A DNA stretch of 55,098 bases from an uncultured bacterium (GCA_938031185.1 CALHGX010000043.1:1-55098), one strand, 5' to 3'; numbered from the stretch's first letter, positions 1-8,629 are shown. A program made the numbers and translations. The notes: generated by a model not told the origin, from the sequence alone.

Positions 1-120
1 CCATCCCTCGGGCCACACCTCCGTCTTGGCTCAACCGCCCGCCCCCAACACGCTCCCCATCCTGCTGTTCACCAATCGCCCAACCAAAAAATCCCAATTT
101 TGATCGCACGCAAATTGCAC

Positions 121-133
121 AGTTTTGAAAACT
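121..133. other. Short inverted repeat upstream of the SDR gene
   Basis: AGTTTTGAAAACT is a perfect palindrome with 6-base arms and one central base, about 60 nt before the dehydrogenase start codon. Its position would suit an operator, but no convincing -35/-10 pair was found around it, and no regulator gene lies next to it in this window. The rest of bases 1-194 shows no supportable gene. Confidence 0.3.
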
Positions 134-194
134 ACACGACAGGTTGCCCGCTCTTCCTTGACTTTCGCGCTCCGGCCGTAGCACCATCCGCCCC

Positions 195-1052
195 ATGAAT
201 CTTCCTTTTTGTCCTGACCTTTCTCAAGAGACGGCGGCAATCACTGGCGGCGGCGGCGTGCTGTGCCGTGTCATGGCCGAGGCGGTGGCGGCTTGTGGCG
301 CGCAGGTGGCCGTGCTGGACCTGCGTCTCGACGCCGCCGAGGTCGTGGCCTCCGAGATTCGCCGCCAGGGCGGAAAGGCCGTGGCCGCGGCGTGCAACGT
401 CCTCGAGAAAGAAAGCATCGAACAGGCGCGCATCGCCATCGAGAAGGCGTTGGGCCCCGTGACGTTGCTCATCAACGGCGCCGGCGGCAATCACCCCAAA
501 GGCACGACCACGCGCGAGCAACTCCGACCGGAAGACCTCGAGAAAACCGCTCAAGAGATCATCACCTTCTTCGATCTCGAACCACAGGGCATCGAATTCG
601 TCTTCAACCTCAATTTCCTCGGCACGCTGCTGCCCACACAGGTTTTCGCCTTTCCCATGGCCCGGGCACGGCGCGGGAGCATCATCAACATCTCCTCCAT
701 GAACGCGTTCCGGCCCCTTACCCGCATCCCGGCCTACAGCGCCGCCAAGGCCGCGGTCAGCAATTTCACGCAGTGGCTGGCCGTTCACTTCGCGCCGGCG
801 GGCATCCGCGTCAACGCGATTGCGCCAGGCTTTTTCCTGACGGACCAAAACCGCGAGCTGTTGACGCGCCCTGACGGCGGCCTCACGCCGCGCGGCGAGC
901 AAATCCTCGCGCACACGCCCGCCCGCCGCTTCGGCACGCCGGGGGATCTCGTCGGCACGCTGCTTTGGCTGGCCAGCGAACGGGCTTCCGGATTCGTGAC
1001 GGGGACGGTCATCCCCGTGGACGGCGGCTTCAACGCGTTTGGCGGCGTGTGA
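195..1052 (+). CDS. SDR-family oxidoreductase, probably D-mannonate oxidoreductase type
   Basis: This is a cytoplasmic short-chain dehydrogenase/reductase of 285 residues, a normal length for a classical SDR. The N-terminal nucleotide-binding motif reads TGGGGVLC, where the last position is usually Gly. The catalytic Ser168, Tyr181 and Lys185 (in YSAAK) are present, as is the NAIAPGFF segment after the active site and the C-terminal VDGGF. The glycine-rich stretch, the NGAGGNHPKGTTT segment and the long insert before the catalytic Ser resemble the SDR enzymes that interconvert D-fructuronate and D-mannonate in hexuronate breakdown. That substrate is inference, because no other hexuronate gene is nearby. 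The start has no clear Shine-Dalgarno sequence. The flavin-reductase-like gene begins 43 nt downstream and may be co-transcribed. Confidence 0.85.
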   Translation: MNLPFCPDLSQETAAITGGGGVLCRVMAEAVAACGAQVAVLDLRLDAAEVVASEIRRQGGKAVAAACNVLEKESIEQARIAIEKALGPVTLLINGAGGNHPKGTTTREQLRPEDLEKTAQEIITFFDLEPQGIEFVFNLNFLGTLLPTQVFAFPMARARRGSIINISSMNAFRPLTRIPAYSAAKAAVSNFTQWLAVHFAPAGIRVNAIAPGFFLTDQNRELLTRPDGGLTPRGEQILAHTPARRFGTPGDLVGTLLWLASERASGFVTGTVIPVDGGFNAFGGV

Positions 1053-1095
1053 TCAAAAGGTTTTTTCGGCAGACGGTTGGGCGAGGAGGACGGCG

Positions 1096-1635
1096 ATGAA
1101 AAGAGAACCCATTGCTCCGGACGAACTGGAACTCTGCGTGATCCGCGATTTCGGCGGCCGCTGGATGCTCCTGACCGCCGGCGAGAACGCGCCAGGCCGC
1201 TTCAACACGATGACCGTCAGTTGGGGCGCGCTCGGGGTCATCTGGAACAAGCCGCTCGCCTTGGTGGTGGTCCGTCCCAGCCGCTACACGTTTGAGTTCA
1301 TGGAGCGCGCCGACTCTTTCACGTTGTGCGCCTTTCCCGGCGAATACCGCGACGCCCTCACGCTGTGCGGCACCAAATCCGGTCGGACTTTCGACAAAGT
1401 AAGAGCCGCCGGCTTGACCCCCATCCCTTCCACGGCGGTGGCCGCTCCCGGGTTTGACGAAGCGGAACTCATCCTCGAATGCCGCAAGATGTATTCCGAC
1501 GATCTCCGGCCCGACCGTTTTCTCCTGCCGGAGATCGAAGCCAACTACAACGGGCACGATTATCACCGCATGTATTTCGGAGACATTCTCGCCGTCCACG
1601 GCATTAGCCAGTATCGGACCAATGCCATCCACTGA
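1096..1635 (+). CDS. Flavin reductase-like domain protein (flavoredoxin type)
   Basis: This 179-residue protein looks like a member of the flavin-reductase-like/flavoredoxin family, which binds FMN in a split-barrel fold and acts in electron transfer or flavin reduction. Supporting features are the N-terminal FNTMTVSWGALGVIWNKP block, the VRPSRYTFEFME segment and the later LCGTKSGRTFDK stretch, which match the usual order in the family. The ATG at 1096 is chosen over an upstream in-frame start at 1039 because GAGGAGGA lies 5 nt before it and the upstream extension overlaps the SDR gene with atypical sequence. It follows the SDR gene by 43 nt. The physiological substrate cannot be told from the sequence. 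Confidence 0.8.
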   Translation: MKREPIAPDELELCVIRDFGGRWMLLTAGENAPGRFNTMTVSWGALGVIWNKPLALVVVRPSRYTFEFMERADSFTLCAFPGEYRDALTLCGTKSGRTFDKVRAAGLTPIPSTAVAAPGFDEAELILECRKMYSDDLRPDRFLLPEIEANYNGHDYHRMYFGDILAVHGISQYRTNAIH

Positions 1636-1679
1636 CCGTTGACCGTCGCCCCCATTATGAATCACGGGATATTTTGGGC

Positions 1680-3497
1680 ATGACCGTGCGAGAAAAAAGT
1701 CTCTTGGTGCAAGCGGTCAGCCTGGTCCTGCTGCTTTTCGCCACCTACTGGATCATTCAAAAATTTCTCGCTCTACGCCTAGCCGAGGAAGCCGCACGTC
1801 AGGTCGAAAGCGACATCCGTCGCCTTGACCGCGCATTGGCAAGGGAACTGAGCGAACTGGATACCATCTGCGAGGATTGGGCCTCTTGGGACGCGACATG
1901 CGAGTTCATCGAATCAGGATCGCCCGACTACGTCAAAGAGAATCTTGTGGAAGGCACCTTCAAGACGTTGCGCCTAGACGACGTCATGTTCCTCCAAACG
2001 AATGGACAAGTCGTTTGGGCACGCTCATATGAAGAAAGCAGTCCCCTTCTTGACGCCCTTCGCGTAACGTCTAACCCACCGGCCTGCCGCCTGCTATGCG
2101 CCAACAAAGAGGATCGCTGCGTGGGCCTCCTTCGCGCCGACGCCAAACTCCTGTTAATCAGCGCAAGACCCATATTGACCAGCGAGGGGAAAGGTCCTGT
2201 TCGCGGCACATTGATCATGGGCCGCCTCCTAACCCCCGAGGCCATCGCCCGTTTGGCGGCGCAGATGGAAGTGCCGGCCGTCCTTTTGCCCGCCGATACA
2301 CGCGTTCCCCCGCTCCACAGTGTCCGGCGGGAAGAGCAAGAACAGCGCATCTACGTCCATCAGACCCCTGATGATCAGTACGAAGGCTATCTGATCTTAC
2401 AAGACTTCAATGGGCAAGGCGTCGGTCTGCTCCATCGCCCCCCAACATCGGTCTTGAGAGAAACCGGCGCTGCCGTGGCGTACCGCCACCTGCTTCTGCT
2501 CCTGGTCTCCGGTTTTTTTATCGGCCTGACCGGATTCGTTCTGCTTGATCGCGTCGTGCTCCAACGGCTCACCTCTTTGGGGCATCAACTTGCCTCCATT
2601 CGAAAAAGCAACGACCTGGGGGCGCGCCTGAAGCTCGAGGGACGGGATGAAGTAACGCAACTTGCAGAGGCAATTAACCGCCTGCTCGCTCACTTCCAAA
2701 CGCTTCAAGAAACAATCCGAGCGTCCAACTTGCGGCTCGAAGAAACCGTTCTGGAGCGAACCAAGGCGTTGGAAACCTCACGCCTCGAGCTCCGGCGTCT
2801 TTATGATCACATTGAGCAGGTTCGAGAAAACGAACGCAAGAAAATGGCCTTGCAAGTCCACGACGACATAGGACAGCCGCTGACCGCGATTCAAATGGCC
2901 ATTGAACGGCTGGCCAAACGGGTCGATTCGGCGGCCCCTGAGACCGAGAAAATTCTGAACGAACTGCGTGGGCTGACAAGAAACTTGCTGGACACCGCTC
3001 AAAACATCGCCATGGACTGGCGCCCGTTCATTCTCGACCATTTTGGGTTGCCCGCCGCTTTGGACTGGCTCGCAAAACGATTTGGCCAACAAACAGGCGT
3101 GTTATGCGAGGCCGAAATCGCACAAACGTTTCCCGATCAGCCCGCTCTCTGCGAAAGTCTTTTTCGAATCGCTCAGGAACTCCTCACGAACGTTACCCGC
3201 CATGCGCAAGCAACAAAAGCGGCTTTTCGTTGGATCGTCAAAGAGGATGTTTGGCTTCTGGAAGTCGAGGACAACGGTCGCGGGTTCTCGCAGGCCGACT
3301 TAATGTCGCCCACCGCTTTCGGGCTTCGCGCTGTTCGAGAACGAGCCTCTTTTTGGGGAGGAACGGCTACCTATTCCACCGCGCCCACCGGCGGGGCCAA
3401 GGTAAGCATTCGCATCCCGCGTCGATTAACCTCAACGACCGGAAATGCGTCAACGGAAGGACGGCGCCATGACACGACAGATATTGGTAGTGGATGA
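1680..3497 (+). CDS. Sensor histidine kinase, CHASE4-HAMP-HisKA_3-HATPase (NarX/DesK class)
   Basis: This 605-residue inner-membrane kinase has a first membrane helix at residues 8-28 and a periplasmic CHASE4-like domain at about 30-255 (note EDWASWD). A second helix follows at about 270-290, then a HAMP segment and a coiled coil to about 380. The phospho-acceptor box VHDDIGQPLT has His394 in the HisKA_3 style. The C-terminal ATPase shows LLTNVTRHA (N box) and DNGRGF (G box), ending in a short Thr/Gly tail. The ATG at 1680 is preferred to a TTG six bases upstream. It overlaps the response-regulator start by 29 nt, so the two are a translationally coupled pair. Its sensor domain resembles that of the second kinase at 4735, which suggests a related ligand. 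Confidence 0.9.
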   Translation: MTVREKSLLVQAVSLVLLLFATYWIIQKFLALRLAEEAARQVESDIRRLDRALARELSELDTICEDWASWDATCEFIESGSPDYVKENLVEGTFKTLRLDDVMFLQTNGQVVWARSYEESSPLLDALRVTSNPPACRLLCANKEDRCVGLLRADAKLLLISARPILTSEGKGPVRGTLIMGRLLTPEAIARLAAQMEVPAVLLPADTRVPPLHSVRREEQEQRIYVHQTPDDQYEGYLILQDFNGQGVGLLHRPPTSVLRETGAAVAYRHLLLLLVSGFFIGLTGFVLLDRVVLQRLTSLGHQLASIRKSNDLGARLKLEGRDEVTQLAEAINRLLAHFQTLQETIRASNLRLEETVLERTKALETSRLELRRLYDHIEQVRENERKKMALQVHDDIGQPLTAIQMAIERLAKRVDSAAPETEKILNELRGLTRNLLDTAQNIAMDWRPFILDHFGLPAALDWLAKRFGQQTGVLCEAEIAQTFPDQPALCESLFRIAQELLTNVTRHAQATKAAFRWIVKEDVWLLEVEDNGRGFSQADLMSPTAFGLRAVRERASFWGGTATYSTAPTGGAKVSIRIPRRLTSTTGNASTEGRRHDTTDIGSG

Positions 3498-4104
3498 TCA
3501 CCCCGTGGTGCGCCACGGCGTGCGGTGCATCCTTGAAGAAAGCAAAGAGTTTGTGGTAGGGGCGGAGGCCGACTCGGCGGCGGCAGCGATCCGGGAGGTT
3601 GAGCGCAAAGCGTTTGACGCCGTCTTGCTGGACATTTCATTGCCCGATCGAAACGGCATAGAAGTGCTTCGCGATATTCGAGCACGGTTTCCCCGTCTGC
3701 CGGTATTGATATTGAGCGTGCATGACGAGGATTTTTATGCGGTGCGGGCCGTGCAAGCGGGGGCGTCGGGGTATTTGAACAAGCGCAGCGTGTCAGCGGA
3801 GTTGATTGCCGCACTGACCAACGTGTGTGCCGGCCGTCAGTACATTACCCCCACAGTGGCGCAACAACTAGCCTGTGCGCTTCGAGGGGAGCCCCTGGCG
3901 CCGCTGCACCGCCGGCTGTCGCTCCGCGAGTTTGAGGTTTTCCGATTGCTCGCCTGTGGCCAGTCAGTCAAGCGCATCGCTGCACAACTGCACTTGAGCC
4001 CCAAAACCGTTTCCACCTATCGCGCACGAATACTCGAAAAGACAGGACTGAAGGACAACGAGGAAATCATTCGTTACGCGCTCCATGAGGGCCTAACGAA
4101 CTGA
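3469..4104 (+). CDS. Response regulator, NarL/FixJ (LuxR-type HTH) family
   Basis: This 211-residue cytoplasmic transcription factor has an N-terminal receiver domain (residues 3-120) with the acidic pair in VVDDHP, phospho-acceptor Asp55 in LLDISLPDRNG and the conserved Lys near NKRS. A LuxR-type helix-turn-helix occupies about residues 145-205 (LSLREFEVFRLLACGQSVK, then LSPKTVSTYRARI). The ATG at 3469 is chosen because GGAAGGA lies 7 nt upstream; an in-frame ATG at 3445 lacks such a site. It is the evident partner of the kinase it overlaps. The small cysteine-rich peptide gene 158 nt downstream is a possible target, but no repeated operator was recognised. Confidence 0.92.
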   Translation: MTRQILVVDDHPVVRHGVRCILEESKEFVVGAEADSAAAAIREVERKAFDAVLLDISLPDRNGIEVLRDIRARFPRLPVLILSVHDEDFYAVRAVQAGASGYLNKRSVSAELIAALTNVCAGRQYITPTVAQQLACALRGEPLAPLHRRLSLREFEVFRLLACGQSVKRIAAQLHLSPKTVSTYRARILEKTGLKDNEEIIRYALHEGLTN

Positions 4105-4262
4105 TATTTCTTCGGCGCCTCTTGGTCGCCTGCCTTCCGCCAACGATGCCAGCGGCGCCACGCTCGTGCCAAGGAATCCAACAATGTAGGCCGCACGCTT
4201 ACCAATTTTTGAGCATTGTGCTGATAGTCATCACGGCCAAGTTTCGGCATCATTATGGTGCT

Positions 4263-4460
4263 ATGAAAAAGCCATGGACAAAGCCGGCCTTGATTATACT
4301 CGGCGAGAGCACCCCCGAAGAAATGGTCCTCTCATACTGCAAGTCCTCGTCCGGCACGATGACCGGCCCTTCGGGAAACCACCGCCAATGCGGGAGCCGT
4401 CCGAAGTACGAGCTGTGCGCCTGCAGCCAGTGCTACACAAAAACCTCTCGCTGCAGTTGA
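4263..4460 (+). CDS. Small six-cysteine peptide, possible RiPP precursor
   Basis: This 65-residue peptide begins MKKPWTKPALIILGEST, continues with PEEMVLSYCK and ends in a Gly/Ser/Cys-rich tail. Cysteines are at 26, 43, 52, 54, 57 and 64. The KPxLIxLxxxxPEExVLxxCK layout recalls leader-like segments of short uncharacterised bacterial peptides; this is from memory and not verified. The N-terminal half looks like a leader and the Cys-rich half like a core, as in ribosomally made modified peptides, but no modifying enzyme, protease or ABC exporter is in the window. The start is chosen at the ATG with the Lys-rich onset; a longer reading frame from 4122 exists and its extension looks like non-coding sequence. 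It lies between the NarL-type regulator and tRNA-Glu. Confidence 0.55.
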   Translation: MKKPWTKPALIILGESTPEEMVLSYCKSSSGTMTGPSGNHRQCGSRPKYELCACSQCYTKTSRCS

Positions 4461-4589
4461 TCTGCCGGCACGGCCGGAGCGCTCGGCAAGTTGCGGTCGT
4501 TCATTTCGGACGCCCGGGTATTGCCTGCTGTTTTCGCTTGAGAGTTCTGCCCCTTGCGATATCCTTTCTTCCTTTACGGACGAGCCGGG

Positions 4590-4664
4590 GCGCCCATCGT
4601 CTATCGGTCAGGACATCAGGTTTTCATCCTGGTAAGCGGGGTTCGACTCCCCGTGGGCGCGCCA
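4590..4664 (+). tRNA. tRNA-Glu (anticodon UUC)
   Basis: The 75-nt sequence folds as a cloverleaf. The acceptor arm GCGCCCA pairs with TGGGCGC, followed by the discriminator G and an encoded CCA. The D-arm region reads CGTCTATCGGTCAGGACA, as in bacterial tRNA-Glu. The anticodon loop TTTTCAT has anticodon TTC, and the T arm is GCGGGGTTCGACTCCCCGT. No partner tRNA lies next to it. Confidence 0.97.
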
Positions 4665-4734
4665 CCCGCGAACCAAGAACCTGCTCTCTGTCTTCTGTTT
4701 TGCGCGGCACATCGCACACGGTTTGTCCAGCATC

Positions 4735-6885
4735 ATGAGCATCCGAATCCGCTTTGTACTTACGCTCGGCCTTTTTTCCCTAATCATCTCGCTGGTTGCC
4801 GTTCTTTCCGTACGCCGCGCCCTCGTGAACACCGCGCTACAGGCAGACCGCGCTTTTGCCCATGCCACGCTCGACCGTGCCCTGCATATCCTGGAGGATC
4901 ATGAAAAGGGGCTTCTTGGGGCCGCGAGCGATTGGGCCACATGGGATGACACCTACGAATTTACGGCAACCCGAACACCGGAATATGTCGCCGCCAATTT
5001 GGTCGAGGACGCGCTTCACGACCTGCATGTCGACCTGATTTGTTTGTGTGACCTCCATGGCGCCATCGTCGCCTGCGTCGCCTCGACCGGCACGCCCATC
5101 TCGTTGCCCTCCTGGTTGACAAAACCGCTCAAAGCCCCAACATCTTCAGCAATCGAACATGAATCGACGCATCGACGCAGCGGACTTTTCCTGGATGGTC
5201 AGACCGTTTGGATGGGGGCTGCCGCGCCCATCCTGACCAGCGAGAAAAAAGGGCCGGCTCGCGGAACGCTGATTATGGCCCGGCGTATGGATGGCGACGA
5301 GATCGAGCGCCTCCGTCGGTTGATTCATCCGTCTTTTTCGCTGGCGGCCGCCTCCATTCATTGGCCTGTCGCGCGGCGCGAGCTTCGTCCTGTGGCCCCA
5401 AACGCTCTCGTCGCGCGCACGGTGGTGGCCGACGGCTCGGGCCGCCAACGGATTCTCCTGGACATGACATTGCCCAGAAACGCCTTCGCCCAGGTCGCCC
5501 GCGGGCTGGCCCTGATCACGGCCTGGATAGCGGCCTCCGCCGCAGGCTTGCTGCTGCTGTCCGTGGTTGTGATGGACCGCTGGATTCTGCGAAGCCTTAT
5601 GGAATCGGTCGCCGCGCTTCGTTCCGGCATGAGCCAACGCCCGACATATCTCCCCCCCCGGACGGTGGAACGACCGGACGAAATAGGCGTACTGGCCAGA
5701 ACCGTTCAACAGGCGCTGACCGAGTTGGAGCAATCCCAAGCTCGTCTTCGCGAATCCGAGGCGCATTACAGGGAACTGGTGGAAGCCCTTCCGGAGGCGC
5801 TGGCGGGGCTGGATGGCGACCAGCGCATCGTATTCTGCAATCGCGCCATGGTGGCCTTCTGCGCAGTTTCCAACCCGAAGCAGATGCAGGATCGCGGCCT
5901 GGCCGACGTTCTGTCGCCAGAATTGGCCGCGGCGATTCGCTCCGCCCAAGCCGGCCATGGGCCCTCAGAACCGTACGAATTGCCGCCGGTCCGAATAACA
6001 AAAGCCAATGGCACAGGGACATGGGTCTCCGTCCTTCTGGCGCCGATCCGCATCCCGGGCGTGCCCAAAGCCGTCAGCCTCCTATGCCTGCGGGACATCA
6101 CGGCACGCCAGCGGGCCGAGGAAGAGGCAGACCGCCGGCGAGCGGAGGCCATCCGAGCACAGCGGCTGGCCGCACTGGGAACCCTCGTGGCAGGCATGGC
6201 CCATGAAGTAAACAACCCCAACACCGTCATTCGCATCAACATGCAGGTATTGCGCCAGCAGTTGAGCGACAAACAAACAACGCCTGAAAGCCCCCCCCAG
6301 TCCGAGGCGTCCGACATCCTCACAATTGTGGATGAAACCCTGGCGGCGTCCGATCGTATTGCCGCATTGGTTCACGCGCTCCGACAGTTCTCTCAGTCCG
6401 AACCGCAGGCCACGCCGCCGAAGCGGGTGCGCCTGAACACCATCGTCGAAGAGGCCATTCGCTGGACGCGCCACGCAGTGCAAGAGAAATGCGGCAACGT
6501 ACTGTTCGAGCCCGCCTGCGACGAATGGATCATGGGCCAGCCCTGGCAACTGCAGCAGGTGATCATCAATCTCATCCAGAACGCCTGTGACGCGGCCCAT
6601 TCGGGTTCGCCTGTCATCCGTATTCGCACGGCACTCGCCGACGGCAACCGTGCCGCGGTGATAGTCCAGGACAACGGACCCGGCATTCCCGCCGAGATCC
6701 AAGAGCACCTTTTTGATCCCTTCTTCACCACACGCCGCAGCCAAGGTGGGCTCGGCCTCGGGCTGTCCATTTCCGCCGCCATTGCCAAATCTCACGGCGG
6801 CACGATCACCATTTCCTCCAAGCCAAGCCACGGCACGACGGCGACGTTGTTGCTCCCTTTGTCGGATTCGGAGCCCCGCAGATGA
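4735..6885 (+). CDS. Sensor histidine kinase, CHASE4-HAMP-PAS-HisKA-HATPase (NtrB class)
   Basis: This 716-residue membrane kinase has an N-terminal helix at about residues 5-28 and a periplasmic CHASE4-like sensor at about 30-250 (SDWATWDDTYEF). A second helix lies at about 258-282, then HAMP, then a PAS domain at about 340-460. The HisKA box AHEVNNPNT carries phospho-acceptor His490. The ATPase domain shows NLIQNACDAA, DNGPGIP and GGLGLGLSI. The ATG at 4735 is preferred to a TTG at 4723. Its stop overlaps the start of the NtrC-type regulator by 4 nt (ATGA), which is strong evidence for a cognate pair. The sensor region is similar to that of the kinase at 1680, including APILTSEKKGPARGTLIMA against RPILTSEGKGPVRGTLIMG. 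Confidence 0.92.
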   Translation: MSIRIRFVLTLGLFSLIISLVAVLSVRRALVNTALQADRAFAHATLDRALHILEDHEKGLLGAASDWATWDDTYEFTATRTPEYVAANLVEDALHDLHVDLICLCDLHGAIVACVASTGTPISLPSWLTKPLKAPTSSAIEHESTHRRSGLFLDGQTVWMGAAAPILTSEKKGPARGTLIMARRMDGDEIERLRRLIHPSFSLAAASIHWPVARRELRPVAPNALVARTVVADGSGRQRILLDMTLPRNAFAQVARGLALITAWIAASAAGLLLLSVVVMDRWILRSLMESVAALRSGMSQRPTYLPPRTVERPDEIGVLARTVQQALTELEQSQARLRESEAHYRELVEALPEALAGLDGDQRIVFCNRAMVAFCAVSNPKQMQDRGLADVLSPELAAAIRSAQAGHGPSEPYELPPVRITKANGTGTWVSVLLAPIRIPGVPKAVSLLCLRDITARQRAEEEADRRRAEAIRAQRLAALGTLVAGMAHEVNNPNTVIRINMQVLRQQLSDKQTTPESPPQSEASDILTIVDETLAASDRIAALVHALRQFSQSEPQATPPKRVRLNTIVEEAIRWTRHAVQEKCGNVLFEPACDEWIMGQPWQLQQVIINLIQNACDAAHSGSPVIRIRTALADGNRAAVIVQDNGPGIPAEIQEHLFDPFFTTRRSQGGLGLGLSISAAIAKSHGGTITISSKPSHGTTATLLLPLSDSEPRR

Positions 6886-8306
6886 ACTCAGCTCCACCAA
6901 CCGTCCCCAAGCCTCGCATTCTTGTCGTGGATGATGATCCCGGCGTGCTCTCTTGCCTGGGACGAGTCGTGCGAGAAGAAAAGCTGGGGGAACCCTTGCT
7001 TTGCCCCGATCCCCGCGAAGCCATGCACCTTCTGGAGACCATCGCCCCAGCCGTTGTGCTGCTGGACCTGATCATGCCCGGGCTGTCGGGCGAACAACTC
7101 TTGACCACCATTCTGGCGCGACAACCAGAAATTCCCGTGCTGGTTATCAGCGCCGTCAACGATGTGGACACCGCCTTGCGGTGCGTCAAGGCGGGCGCTT
7201 TCGACTATTTGGTCAAACCCGTGGATCTGGCCCGCCTGACCGCAGGACTGCGCAGCGCCTTGCGCCACCATGAAGTGCAAATGGAGAACCGGCGGCTGCG
7301 AGAAGCCGCCGCGCGCCCCACGGTTCAACAACCCGCCTTTTTTTCGGACATCGTAACCCAATCGCCTCTCATGTTGAGCCTTTTTCGGCACGTTGAAGCC
7401 ATCGCCCCCTCGCCCTATCCGGTGCTGATCACCGGCGAAACCGGCACCGGGAAGGAACTCCTTGCCCAAGCCGTCCATCGCGCCAGCGGGCGCACCGGTC
7501 CGCTTGTCGCCCTTAATGTGGCCGGCGTCGACGATACTGCCTTTTCGGACACGCTTTTCGGCCATATGAAGGGGGCCTTCACCGGTGCCGATCGTGACCG
7601 AAAGGGACTGCTCGAAGAAGCGTGCGATGGGTCCTTGTTCCTTGACGAAATTGGCGATTTGAGCTGGACCTCTCAAACCAAACTCCTGCGCTTGATTCAA
7701 GAAAAAGAATATTTTCCGTTAGGATCCGATCGGTGCCGCCAAAGCCGTTGCCGTGTTATCGTGTCCACCAACCGCGATTTGCGGACCCTCATGCGGCAGG
7801 GACGGTTCCGGGAAGACCTGTTCTACCGGCTCCACGCTCACCCCGTACGCGTGCCGGCATTGCGCGAACGTCTCGACGATCTGCCGCTGCTGATCGGGCA
7901 TTTTCTGCGCGAAGCGGCCGCAGAACTCGGAAAATCGCCTCCCACCGTGCCCAAGGAGCTCTATGCTTATCTGGCCGCCTACCATTTCCCGGGTAACGTG
8001 CGAGAATTGCGCCTGATGATCAGCGATGCCGTCGCCCGTCATACAAAGGGCGTGTTGTCGCTGGAAGCCTTTCATCGGCATATGGATGCCGAGTCCTCGC
8101 GCGAGGCGGCCGGCCGCACATTCAAGGAAGCCTTTCTCATCGGTCCTCGCCTGCCGACCATCAAGGAAGCCGTTCACATGCTCACGGTGGAAGCGCTTCG
8201 CCGTGCCAACGGTAATCAAGGCGCCGCCGCCAAACTCCTCGGAGTCTCCCGCAAAACAGTCCAGCGTGCCTTGGCCAAAAACAAGAAACGTCAGCAAGAC
8301 TCCTAG
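6882..8306 (+). CDS. Sigma-54-dependent response regulator (NtrC family)
   Basis: This 474-residue activator of sigma-54 RNA polymerase has a receiver domain at residues 8-125 with Asp62 in LLDLIMPG. The AAA+ domain at about 155-385 has Walker A GETGTGKE (185-192), the sigma-54 contact loop GAFTGA intact (231-236), Walker B LFLDEIGD, and the arginine-rich RFREDLFYRL segment. A Fis-type HTH lies at the C terminus (NQGAAAKLLGVSRKTVQRAL). All residues needed for phosphorylation, ATP use and sigma-54 contact appear present. It is translationally coupled to the kinase upstream. The likely target is the sigma-54 promoter at 8630-8646, just downstream, which drives the pseudopilin operon. Confidence 0.95.
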   Translation: MNSAPPTVPKPRILVVDDDPGVLSCLGRVVREEKLGEPLLCPDPREAMHLLETIAPAVVLLDLIMPGLSGEQLLTTILARQPEIPVLVISAVNDVDTALRCVKAGAFDYLVKPVDLARLTAGLRSALRHHEVQMENRRLREAAARPTVQQPAFFSDIVTQSPLMLSLFRHVEAIAPSPYPVLITGETGTGKELLAQAVHRASGRTGPLVALNVAGVDDTAFSDTLFGHMKGAFTGADRDRKGLLEEACDGSLFLDEIGDLSWTSQTKLLRLIQEKEYFPLGSDRCRQSRCRVIVSTNRDLRTLMRQGRFREDLFYRLHAHPVRVPALRERLDDLPLLIGHFLREAAAELGKSPPTVPKELYAYLAAYHFPGNVRELRLMISDAVARHTKGVLSLEAFHRHMDAESSREAAGRTFKEAFLIGPRLPTIKEAVHMLTVEALRRANGNQGAAAKLLGVSRKTVQRALAKNKKRQQDS

Positions 8307-8319
8307 GACAAAATGTCCT
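8305..8319. other. Perfect hairpin overlapping the regulator stop codon
   Basis: AGGACA-AAA-TGTCCT is a 6-bp stem with a 3-nt loop that begins inside the stop codon of the NtrC-type gene. No T-tract follows, so it is not a standard terminator. It could be a protein-binding palindrome or a stabilising 3' hairpin. Confidence 0.35.
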
Positions 8320-8392
8320 CCGCGAGCAAAACGTCCGCCCAAGCAAGATATTTGCATATAACTGTTCATGAAGCTGTTGCGTTTGGGTCACG

Positions 8393-8539
8393 GTCGCTTG
8401 TCTCGTAAACGGCGACAATATGTTACATCCCTGCCGCCGACCTACTTCAATGGTCTACCCTAAACCTATTCTTCAAATGACAAGCGACGCAATGAATTCC
8501 GACGGGTTTTGCCTGACAGCTTAAGCCTTGTGCTGACAA
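8393..8539 (+). promoter_or_regulatory. Candidate enhancer (UAS) elements for the NtrC-type regulator
   Basis: In the 376-nt gap before the pseudopilin operon, GTCGCTTGTC occurs at 8393-8402 and its exact reverse complement GACAAGCGAC at 8479-8488. The first copy is also half of TTGTC-N11-GACAA (8398-8418), and a third related element TTGT-gctg-ACAA lies at 8528-8539. These sit roughly 260, 175 and 120 bases upstream of the predicted sigma-54 start site, within the range in which NtrC-type activators bind. Binding is inferred from position and repetition only. The rest of the gap shows no gene. Confidence 0.4.
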
Positions 8540-8629
8540 CGCCTTACGACTGTTGATATCTCTCGGTCAAACATAGTGAGCCACGATGGACTAAATGCTT
8601 CCGCAACTGTTATCGATCCCCTGCTAATG

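Noticed and set aside
132-914. 260-residue minus-strand reading frame opposite the SDR gene
   Set aside because: The plus-strand frame has a complete set of SDR motifs, and the minus-strand product has no recognisable domain and a His/Arg/Gly-rich shadow composition.
8385-8400. Second sigma-54-like site (GGGTCACGGTCGC)
   Set aside because: The GG and GC dinucleotides are 9 nt apart instead of 10, and the site is 280 bases from the next start codon.
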